The notes under the pieces are model-generated. The model saw only the letters and a program-made list of their open reading frames with translations. It ran no database searches and was not told the DNA's origin. Position numbers and translations under genes: made by a program. A stretch of DNA of 49,322 nt. It comes from Desulfocapsa sp. (lineage in GTDB: Bacteria; Desulfobacterota; Desulfobulbia; Desulfobulbales; Desulfocapsaceae). The stretch lies in NCBI GenBank assembly GCA_016765495.1, contig JAESPV010000041.1, forward strand, positions 3,048 to 52,369, given 5' to 3'. Below are positions 42,916 through 49,322 of this stretch, piece by piece (positions within the stretch are counted from its first letter, which is position 1; every line of letters begins with the position of its first letter).

Positions 42916-43312
42916 TACCAATATTTGCATATATATCATGAATGATCATCCACCTGAAGTTATACAGAAATTTAGAAAAATTGGTGTTGGGAATATTTGC
43001 ATATCATCAATAACGGTTTCAGAGTTACAGTATGGCGCATGTAAAAGTAAACAACTTAAGAAAAACTCGAAAAGACTAGAGGAGTTTCTTGTCCCCTTTG
43101 CAATCATTTCCTATGATGAGGGTGCGGCGAATTATTACGGGAAAATATGTTCTTCTCTAGAGAAACAGGGAAATATAATTGGACCTCTTGATATGCTAAT
43201 TGCTGCTCATGCACTCAGTGAGAATTTAACCTTGATTACAAATAATGAAAAAGAATTTAAACGAATAAAATCATTGAAAATTAAAAACTGGGTAACAAGG
43301 CAACTAAAGTGA
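42899..43312 (+). CDS. vapC: VapC toxin, PIN-domain ribonuclease
   Basis: The 137-residue PIN protein starts MIFLIDTNICIYIM with catalytic Asp6, followed by Glu42 in VSELQYGACKS, Asp98 in GPLDMLIAAHA and TNNEKEFKRI near residue 115. VapC enzymes cleave tRNA or rRNA at specific sites; the target is unknown here. All expected acidic residues are present, so it should be active. The ATG overlaps vapB, indicating coupling. An earlier in-frame ATG at 42836 lies inside vapB and is not needed. Confidence 0.92.
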   Translation: MIFLIDTNICIYIMNDHPPEVIQKFRKIGVGNICISSITVSELQYGACKSKQLKKNSKRLEEFLVPFAIISYDEGAANYYGKICSSLEKQGNIIGPLDMLIAAHALSENLTLITNNEKEFKRIKSLKIKNWVTRQLK

Positions 43313-43350
43313 ACCCATAGTGGTGTTGTTATACAAAACCACTATGGGTT
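43312..43350. terminator. Long inverted repeat between convergent vapC and MCP genes
   Basis: AACCCATAGTGGT (43312-43324) and ACCACTATGGGTT (43338-43350) are perfect 13-base complements around a 13-base loop, starting at the vapC stop codon and ending 13 bases before the chemoreceptor stop. Neither side has a good U-tract, so it may be a bidirectional but inefficient terminator or simply an mRNA 3' end stabiliser. Confidence 0.45.
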
Positions 43351-43363
43351 AGAAAAGAAAACC

Positions 43364-45388
43364 TTAGATTTTAAATCTCATGACCAGTCCAGAGAGGGTT
43401 TCTGCCAATCGTGACAGGTCATCGGCAGCGGTTTGTACATGCTCACTACTCTGCTTGACATCAAGTGAACGTTCTTTAACTTGTTCTACACCCTCGGTTA
43501 CTTCGTGAGTCATTTGGCTGCTGCTTGCAATGTTTTCATTAACTTCACTTATGCCAGCAGAGGCTTGGATAACGTTTTGCGAAATTTCATTGGTGGTGAC
43601 GGATTGTTCTTCCACTGCGGTTACAATGCCTTGGACAACCTCATTTACACTGGAAATCACTTCAGCTATCCCACTGATATCTGAAATGGTAGAGCCTGTT
43701 TGCGTTTGAATCTCATCAATTGCCTGGCGGATACTTCCTGTCGCTTTTGCCGTTTCTTTAGCAAGCTCTTTAATTTCGTTGGCTACAACTGCAAAGCCCT
43801 TGCCAGCTTCACCAGCTCTTGCAGCCTCAATGGTAGCATTGAGTGCAAGCAGGTTGGTTTGCTCAGAGATTTCAGTAATGGTTTCTGTGACCTTACCAAT
43901 GGAATCTGCGGCGATCCCAAGAAATTCGACGGATTCTTGTGCTCTTTGAGTTGTATGAACAGCCTCTGCTGTGGCTGAACTTGCTTTTGCACTGTTTTCA
44001 GCAATTTCATGGATGGTGCTGCCCATTTCTTCAGTTGCAGTAGCAATTATGTTAAGATTAGTGGCAGACTCTTCCGATGCAGCTGCTACTGAATCCATAT
44101 TGGCAGATACTTCACTTGCGTTGTCAGCAGACTGAGTGGCTACGGTGGTGGTCTGATCAGCATTGCTTACCAGCTGGTCGGCAATGGCTGCAAGCTCTGT
44201 GGCGGAGGCAGCCAGCAGTTCAGAGGAAGAGTTTATTTCGCCTAAAACATTACTTGAGCTTGAAACCATCTCGTTCAATGAAGTTGACAACTCACCGAGG
44301 GCATCTTTGGATTGGATGTCGAACGTTACGCTGTAGTCACCTTTGCCCACTATTGCTGCTGTATCAGCAATGGACTGGACTCGACCGTTGATGATCCTCA
44401 CAAGGATGAAGTTCATTATTACACCAATAGTCAGCATAATGAATCCAACGAGAATTGCCTGGTTCCGAAGTTTTTTATCAACTCCTTGAATAATATCTCC
44501 ACAGTTTATGCCTATTCCGACCCAAACACCCCACTCTTCAAACTTGTCAACTACGGCAACTTTATCATGACCCGCTGAGGAAGTGTATCGGATAAAACCG
44601 CCTTTATGATCTCTAAATGTGGGGACTGTATTAAAGATACTTTTATCTTGCCCATGGGTCGGGTGAATAAGGAATTTACCTTCGAGGTCATACACATAGA
44701 AATACCCGGTGCCCAGCTTCGTACCACTGATGAGTTTCCTGATCCCGTCATTCAACATTATATTGCCAACAAATACTGCGCCAATGATGTTTTTGTTGTT
44801 GTCATAAAGAGGGGAATAAGCGGTGAGGTACCAGTCGTCTACGACATAAGCTTTTCCCAGGAAGGTGTCACCTCGCATAATTGCTTTGTAAACAGGGCTG
44901 TCAGAGCTGATAAATGTACCAGTTGCACGAGTACCATCTTTTTTGATAACTGAAGTGGAAATGCGGAGCAACTTGTTGTCAACAAGCTGAAAGATAGTTG
45001 CTTTAGCACCAATTTTCCTTGTTAGGGTGTCGACATACTGGTTGTCAGAATGGATTGCCTCACTACCTTTTATCATCACTGGAAGTGAAAAATCACCAAC
45101 TCTTGTTGTTTTACTCCCCAGGTACACCTCTTCTCCCTCCATCATTGTGAATTCAAAGAGTGCGAGAGCGGTTTTCAGCTTTTGGGTACTCTCAGAGTTT
45201 AATGCAGTGAGCGAGTTCATCATTGAGGTATGAACAGCCTCAAGTGCGTCATCACCAAGCTCATATAAACCCTTTGTTGCAGATCTCATCGCTGTGAACG
45301 ACAGAATGGAAATTGTAAGTATTGAGATTGAAAGTACAACGGTGAACATCATCGTTGTATATTTCACATTTTTCAGACTGCCGAGCAT
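43364..45388 (-). CDS. Methyl-accepting chemotaxis protein with Cache sensor
   Basis: The 674-residue receptor has a membrane helix at about residues 11-33, a large periplasmic Cache-type (Cache_3-Cache_2-like) domain at about 40-300, with [20 protein letters not shown] and AVFVGNIM, a second helix at about 308-332, HAMP at about 330-385, and a signalling domain with the hairpin tip [20 protein letters not shown] and [19 protein letters not shown]. The ligand is unknown; Cache domains often bind small organic acids. No C-terminal CheR pentapeptide is present. GAGGTGTG precedes the ATG at 45388; an in-frame ATG 12 bases upstream has a poorer site. Confidence 0.93.
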   Translation of the reverse strand: MLGSLKNVKYTTMMFTVVLSISILTISILSFTAMRSATKGLYELGDDALEAVHTSMMNSLTALNSESTQKLKTALALFEFTMMEGEEVYLGSKTTRVGDFSLPVMIKGSEAIHSDNQYVDTLTRKIGAKATIFQLVDNKLLRISTSVIKKDGTRATGTFISSDSPVYKAIMRGDTFLGKAYVVDDWYLTAYSPLYDNNKNIIGAVFVGNIMLNDGIRKLISGTKLGTGYFYVYDLEGKFLIHPTHGQDKSIFNTVPTFRDHKGGFIRYTSSAGHDKVAVVDKFEEWGVWVGIGINCGDIIQGVDKKLRNQAILVGFIMLTIGVIMNFILVRIINGRVQSIADTAAIVGKGDYSVTFDIQSKDALGELSTSLNEMVSSSSNVLGEINSSSELLAASATELAAIADQLVSNADQTTTVATQSADNASEVSANMDSVAAASEESATNLNIIATATEEMGSTIHEIAENSAKASSATAEAVHTTQRAQESVEFLGIAADSIGKVTETITEISEQTNLLALNATIEAARAGEAGKGFAVVANEIKELAKETAKATGSIRQAIDEIQTQTGSTISDISGIAEVISSVNEVVQGIVTAVEEQSVTTNEISQNVIQASAGISEVNENIASSSQMTHEVTEGVEQVKERSLDVKQSSEHVQTAADDLSRLAETLSGLVMRFKI

Positions 45389-45689
45389 AACACACCTCAA
45401 TTTTTAATTTGTAAGCAAAGATTTCATTGCCTTCGTTGACCCGTGTGTATACTGTATCGTTTTTCCTCTTAAAAAGTAAATAATAAATAAAAAAAAATCG
45501 AATTGATCATTCATCGCTGAATGTTGCAGGAGATGGCGGAATTTCCAGGCAGGATACGCCCCAAAAGGGTACGAAGTTTTTTATAAAAGCGTGTTGTGAA
45601 CGGTGACAAGGTAGCATAAAAAAAAGCCTCTGTGAAAACACAGAGGCTTTAAAGTGACTTATTTGAAAAATATATTGCTCTTGTTGTTT
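45389..45689. other. Spacer between MCP start and rubrerythrin stop
   Basis: Apart from the rubrerythrin terminator this 301-base region holds nothing I can name. It has long A/T runs near 45470-45500 and a small GCCCC-AAAA-GGGT-like hairpin near 45559-45571. No sigma-28 or clear sigma-70 promoter for the chemoreceptor is convincing. Confidence 0.4.
45618..45650 (-). terminator. Intrinsic terminator of the rubrerythrin gene
   Basis: On the minus strand AAAGCCTCTGTG pairs with CACAGAGGCTTT over 12 bp around a TTTT loop, followed by a T-run (the A-run at 45618-45625 on the plus strand). It lies 40 bases after the rubrerythrin stop. Confidence 0.9.
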
Positions 45690-46235
45690 TTAAGCAAAGT
45701 AACGTTCAAGTAGCCCTTTGAAGGCCATACCATGACGAGCTTCATCTTTACACATTTCATGAACGGTATCGTGAATAGCATCAAGATTTTGTTTCTTAGC
45801 CTCTACAGCGAGATCCTTTTTCCCCTGACATGCTCCATACTCTGCAGCAACACGGGCTTCAAGGTTGGTTTTGGTGTCGGCTACAACCACTTCCCCGAGC
45901 AGTTCAGCAAATTTTGCGGCATGCTCTGCCTCTTCCCATGCAATACGTTTGTACGCTTCAGCGACTTCAGGATATCCCTCCCGGTCAGCCTGACGACTCA
46001 TGGCCAGATACATTCCTACTTCAGTACATTCGCCGGTAAAATTGGCGCGCAGTTCTTCAACAATGGCAGGATCCACATCTTTGGCAACACCGATGACATG
46101 CTCATCTGCCCATGACATTTCACCATCCACCGCTTCCTTGAATTTTTCGGATGCAGCACCACATTGTGGACATTTCTCAGGCGCACTGTCACCTTCATAG
46201 GCATAACCACACACAGAACAAGTAAATTTTTTCAT
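45690..46235 (-). CDS. Rubrerythrin with N-terminal rubredoxin domain
   Basis: The 181-residue protein has a rubredoxin-like centre at its N-terminus ([10 protein letters not shown], then KCPQCGA) followed by a four-helix diiron domain with [35 protein letters not shown] and [20 protein letters not shown], which supply the Glu and His ligands. The reversed order compared with classical rubrerythrin marks the reverse-rubrerythrin class, an efficient NADH-dependent hydrogen peroxide reductase in anaerobes. GGAGAATT precedes the ATG at 46235. Confidence 0.93.
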   Translation of the reverse strand: MKKFTCSVCGYAYEGDSAPEKCPQCGAASEKFKEAVDGEMSWADEHVIGVAKDVDPAIVEELRANFTGECTEVGMYLAMSRQADREGYPEVAEAYKRIAWEEAEHAAKFAELLGEVVVADTKTNLEARVAAEYGACQGKKDLAVEAKKQNLDAIHDTVHEMCKDEARHGMAFKGLLERYFA

Positions 46236-46289
46236 GATAATTCTCCAAGTATTGATTAAAGGTATTCGTCTAAATAACGATTCCCACAT

Positions 46290-46298
46290 GATAATGAT
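46290..46298. promoter_or_regulatory. Fur/PerR-like half-site upstream of rubrerythrin
   Basis: GATAATGAT matches the first nine bases of the Fur consensus exactly, but the other half is not conserved. It overlaps a possible -10 (CATTAT on the minus strand) located 18 bp from TTGCTT, about 55 bases before the rubrerythrin ATG. Peroxide or iron control is plausible but weakly supported. Confidence 0.3.
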
Positions 46299-46386
46299 TG
46301 GCAGAAATAAAAGCAAGCAAATATTTTGTTTTTTTACAAGTCCGTTCGTCAGGGAAGGGCACTTTGAAAAACTGTTTTAGAAGGTA

Positions 46387-47784
46387 TTAAGGAAAGCTGG
46401 TTTTTTCGGAATAGTTGTTGCTCAAAACAGGTTTGATCTGCTGAAAAAGCTCAGATGCCGCTTTGCCACCTTCTGTTTCAGGGAAAGAATCGCCAAGTAT
46501 TGAAGCAACAATTTCCCGGTATTGCAGTTTTTCCTCCGGGCCATTTGGAAGGAGACGTCCTTTTTGGGTGCAGACAAGCAGTTGTGCAGCAATAAGTTTT
46601 TGTAAGCTGTCAAAAAGAAGAGCAGCAGAATATGCAGGACAGTATGCAGGGAGTTCATTTTTTCGAAGTTTGAGCTTATTTGTGTATGAGCTATAGGTGA
46701 TGTTTAGGATATCAAAAGCAGCACTCAGTTGTTCCAGTGGCGAATGGTGCAGTTTTTTTAATTGATAACTATGCTGTTTCTGGCAGGCAAATGCCAGTTG
46801 TGCCCCTCCCAGAATAAAAACCCAACCGAGAAACATCCAGACAAGAAAGAGTGGCAGGGTAGCAAATGAGCCATAAATTGCATTGTATTTTGATACCCCT
46901 ATCTGCAGGCCGATATACAGGTTCTGGGCGATAAACCAGAGTGTTCCGGCTAAAAGGGCACCAATGAGTGCTGAACTTGGCTTCACTTTGGTATTTGGGA
47001 AAAAGATGTAGATTAAAAACAGGGTTAGAGTAATAAAAAAGAGAGGAACAACAAGTAGCATCCCGGTTTGCACCAGGGATCCTGGAAGTATCTCCATTAC
47101 TTTGTTCAGTAGCTGGTCATTCTTGAGTACTGCGTTTGCAGCAAACCCAAAGTTGATGGATAGGGGCATCAGGATAAGAAACGTGAGGTAATCTGTCACT
47201 TTTCGTATTATAGATCTCCCGGCAGGAACATGCCATATGGCATTCATTGAGGTCTCAATGTTGCTCAGCACAAGGATTGCACTTAAAAATACCCCCAACA
47301 CACCAATGGTTCCAAGGGTTGCGAAGTCTGTTTTGTCAACATAATTAAAAATCTGATCTGCTGCCAGGCGAAATTCTGCAGTGACCGCCGCTTGTGTTTG
47401 AGAAGATTCGTTGCCTGTATCAGGGGACGTAAGCTCCCCGATTTTAAAACTGTCCGGGAATCCAAGATGGGTGAGGGGAGTGGTTTCTTCAAGAGTATCC
47501 AGATAGCTGTAAACCACCTGCTTTAACTGATTTCCACCGCCAAGGCCCTTTATCACAGCTGTACTCATGGCGAGCATGGGAACTAATGATAACAGAATAG
47601 TATAGGTGAGAGCACTTGCCCGAATATTAAGGGAATTTTGCGTAAATTCTTTGATGGTGATAAGGAAAATTCGAGTAAGGATATGAACCTTTTTCAGCAA
47701 TAGCTGCCCATCATGACAGGGAGCATCCGCCCAGTTGATAAGCCGTTCGGTGAGAGTTGTTTTGCCTGTTTTCTGTTGTGTCAT
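46387..47784 (-). CDS. YihY/BrkB-family inner-membrane protein
   Basis: The 465-residue protein has the YihY domain: FTQNSLNIRASALTYTILLS and LVPMLAMSTAVIKG near the N-terminus, then further hydrophobic helices, LPLFLVWMFLGWVFILGGAQ near residue 330, and a C-terminal cytoplasmic extension of about 120 residues. Older RNase BN annotations of this family are wrong; the function is unknown and a transport or envelope role is likely. The ATG at 47784 overlaps the kinase stop (ATGA), so I prefer it over an in-frame ATG 18 bases upstream. Confidence 0.85.
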   Translation of the reverse strand: MTQQKTGKTTLTERLINWADAPCHDGQLLLKKVHILTRIFLITIKEFTQNSLNIRASALTYTILLSLVPMLAMSTAVIKGLGGGNQLKQVVYSYLDTLEETTPLTHLGFPDSFKIGELTSPDTGNESSQTQAAVTAEFRLAADQIFNYVDKTDFATLGTIGVLGVFLSAILVLSNIETSMNAIWHVPAGRSIIRKVTDYLTFLILMPLSINFGFAANAVLKNDQLLNKVMEILPGSLVQTGMLLVVPLFFITLTLFLIYIFFPNTKVKPSSALIGALLAGTLWFIAQNLYIGLQIGVSKYNAIYGSFATLPLFLVWMFLGWVFILGGAQLAFACQKQHSYQLKKLHHSPLEQLSAAFDILNITYSSYTNKLKLRKNELPAYCPAYSAALLFDSLQKLIAAQLLVCTQKGRLLPNGPEEKLQYREIVASILGDSFPETEGGKAASELFQQIKPVLSNNYSEKTSFP

Positions 47785-49322
47785 GACGCTGGGTATAACC
47801 ATTTATCAAGCATGGTGAAAACAGTATCTCTTTTGATGGGTTTGCTGATATAATCATTCATGCCGGCTTCAAGGCAGAGCTCTCTGTCACCCTTCATGGC
47901 ATTTGCGGTCATGGCAAGGATCGGGATATCTGTGAAACCAAGTTCTCGTAATTGTCTGGTTGCTTCATAGCCATCCATTTCAGGCATTTGTACGTCCATA
48001 AGAATGATGTCAAACTCCTCAGGTCTTGCGTTGAACATTTCCACTGCGATCCTTCCGTTCCCGGCAACTTCCACACTGTATCCGGCTTTTGTCAGAATCA
48101 TGGATGCAAGTTTTTGATTTACCAGATTATCTTCGACCAGGAGGATGCGAGTGGATTGTTTAATTTCTTCTCTGACCGAGTATTGAGTTACCAATTTTTT
48201 CTCTGATTTGCTGTCGCTCTCTTCTTCTCCGTTGCCAAGGGTTTTTGAAATGGTTCGAAGCAATATGTCTCGTCTTGCCGGTTTGTTTAAAAATGCTGTA
48301 AAACCGACATCTTTACATTTTTTTGCAATTTTTTCTGTGGATGAGGTGTAAGCAAGAAAGGGGATGTTTTTACTTTTAAGATCAGACTTTCGTATCATCC
48401 TGGCGAGTTCAAATCCTGAAAGAACCGGCATCTGTAAATCGATGATAGCCATATCGAAGGCCTTTCCCTCTTCTTCTGCTTCCTTTAGAGAGGCTAAGGT
48501 CAGGCTTGCATCCTGCAGGGCAGTGGCTTTGACTCCAGCGTTTGCAAGAAGGTGCAGGAGGATGTCATTGTTTGCCGCGTTGTCATCGATAATGAGAATC
48601 CTGGTTCCTTCCAGGTCCAGCTGTTTGAAGGCTTTTGTATGGGAGACAGAAGATTTACGCATCATTGCGGTGAAATGGAATGTGGAGCCTTCTCCCTGAA
48701 CACTTTCCACCCACACTTTTCCATTCATGAGATGTGCAATTTTGCGGCAAATGGAGAGACCAAGTCCGGTTCCACCATATTTTCTGGTTGTTGTGCCATC
48801 CTCCTGTTTAAACGCTTCAAAAATAGAATCATACTTCGATGCGTCTATCCCGATTCCAGTGTCCCGGATAAGACAATGAAGCTTGATATTTTTCTCATCT
48901 TCCTCTTCAACATTGATGGTCAGTTCAAGCTCGCCCTTTTCTGTGAATTTGGCTGAGTTACCTAGCAGGTTGACAAGTACCTGACGGAATCTGCCAGGAT
49001 CACCGCTTATGTTGGCGGGAAGGTTGTCATCAATTCTACAGAGCACTTCAATGGGTTTTCCGGAAACGCGCGGACGCACAAGCTCACAGACATCGTGGGC
49101 CGTGATTTCAGGATCAAAATCGATATATTCAAGACTCATCTGGCCTGCTTCGACCTTTGAAAAATCAAGAATATCATTAATTAATCCAAGTAAGGCTTCA
49201 CCACTTTTTTTGATCGTTTCTGCGCTGTCTCTCTGTTCTTCGTCAAGCTCTGTGGGAAGGATCATGTCAGTAAAACCAATAACACCATTCATCGGAGTTC
49301 TGATTTCATGGCTCATGGAAGC
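47781..49322 (-). CDS. Hybrid sensor histidine kinase with two receiver domains (partial)
   Basis: The gene runs off the right edge, so the sensor part is missing. Present are the HisKA box (ASMSHEIRTPMNGVIGF, phospho-acceptor His), the HATPase domain with VLVNLLGNSAKFTEKG, DTGIGID and GGTGLGLSICRKI, and two receiver domains, the first with IIDLQMPVLSGFE and the second with LMDVQMPEMDGYEATRQ plus AMTANAMKGD. It probably works in a phosphorelay needing a separate Hpt protein. It is translationally coupled to the YihY gene, an unusual partner. Confidence 0.93.
   Translation of the reverse strand, partial: ASMSHEIRTPMNGVIGFTDMILPTELDEEQRDSAETIKKSGEALLGLINDILDFSKVEAGQMSLEYIDFDPEITAHDVCELVRPRVSGKPIEVLCRIDDNLPANISGDPGRFRQVLVNLLGNSAKFTEKGELELTINVEEEDEKNIKLHCLIRDTGIGIDASKYDSIFEAFKQEDGTTTRKYGGTGLGLSICRKIAHLMNGKVWVESVQGEGSTFHFTAMMRKSSVSHTKAFKQLDLEGTRILIIDDNAANNDILLHLLANAGVKATALQDASLTLASLKEAEEEGKAFDMAIIDLQMPVLSGFELARMIRKSDLKSKNIPFLAYTSSTEKIAKKCKDVGFTAFLNKPARRDILLRTISKTLGNGEEESDSKSEKKLVTQYSVREEIKQSTRILLVEDNLVNQKLASMILTKAGYSVEVAGNGRIAVEMFNARPEEFDIILMDVQMPEMDGYEATRQLRELGFTDIPILAMTANAMKGDRELCLEAGMNDYISKPIKRDTVFTMLDKWLYPAS

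Noticed and set aside
45559..45575. c-di-GMP-like riboswitch before the chemoreceptor
   Set aside because: Only a small GCCCC-AAAA-GGGT hairpin is present; the conserved GEMM core and tetraloop receptor are missing.
1..49322. CRISPR array or prophage
   Set aside because: No direct repeats with regular unique spacers, no cas genes, and no integrase, capsid, tail or terminase genes were found. The heptad arrays are contiguous without spacers.

Overview
The window looks like a chromosomal segment of an anaerobic, Gram-negative Desulfobacterota (deltaproteobacterial) organism, most likely near Desulfobulbales such as Desulfotalea or Desulfocapsa. This is inference from protein style, the continuous S10-spc-alpha cluster followed by rpsB-tsf-pyrH-frr and isoprenoid genes, an LptF/G-type permease (outer membrane), and anaerobe-type genes: rubredoxin-fused rubrerythrin, ferredoxin-nitroreductase fusion, and two ASKHA activase-like ATPases. 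No marker in the window fixes the species.

Region 1 (1-15820, all +): the end of tuf, then a nearly complete ribosomal superoperon from rpsJ to rplQ, with secY, map, infA and rpoA. An intrinsic terminator after map (12141-12169) separates the spc part from infA-alpha, and a strong hairpin-U-tract terminator (15784-15820) closes the cluster. Two intergenic spacers (rplW-rplB and rplE-rpsN) hold short repeat elements that recur elsewhere in the window. Several genes start with TTG or GTG.

Region 2 (15839-31273, +): a YkgJ-family cysteine-cluster protein, then rpsB, a structured spacer, tsf, pyrH, frr, uppS, cdsA, dxr, rseP, tsaB, ispG, proS and a long RelA/SpoT homologue whose hydrolase motif is degenerate. 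From uppS to relA the genes abut or overlap, so translation, isoprenoid/undecaprenyl and phospholipid precursor synthesis, envelope proteolysis and the stringent response are probably co-transcribed. Then come a Phd/YefM-like small protein, a zinc-ribbon Smr protein, an exported FKBP-type isomerase and a 36-residue Lys/Cys-rich protein, ended by a perfect-palindrome terminator.

Region 3 (31520-38418): a ferredoxin-nitroreductase (+) converges on a minus-strand operon crcB - lptG-like permease - cysteine-rich protein of unknown function - BcrAD/BadFG-type activase. A RACo-like ASKHA protein without an iron-sulfur domain is divergent from crcB, followed by a DHH phosphoesterase. Inverted heptanucleotide repeats sit between the activase and the cysteine-rich gene.

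Region 4 (38419-41310): a repeat-rich spacer and two overlapping glgC paralogues, one with intact catalytic motifs and one degenerate.

Region 5 (41381-49322): tRNA-Arg(CCU) on the minus strand, a repeat-rich 391-bp spacer, a HigBA-like toxin-antitoxin pair whose toxin is frameshifted in a homopolymer, a VapBC pair, a Cache-type chemoreceptor, rubrerythrin, a YihY-family membrane protein, and a hybrid histidine kinase cut by the window edge. This part looks more accessory than regions 1 and 2.
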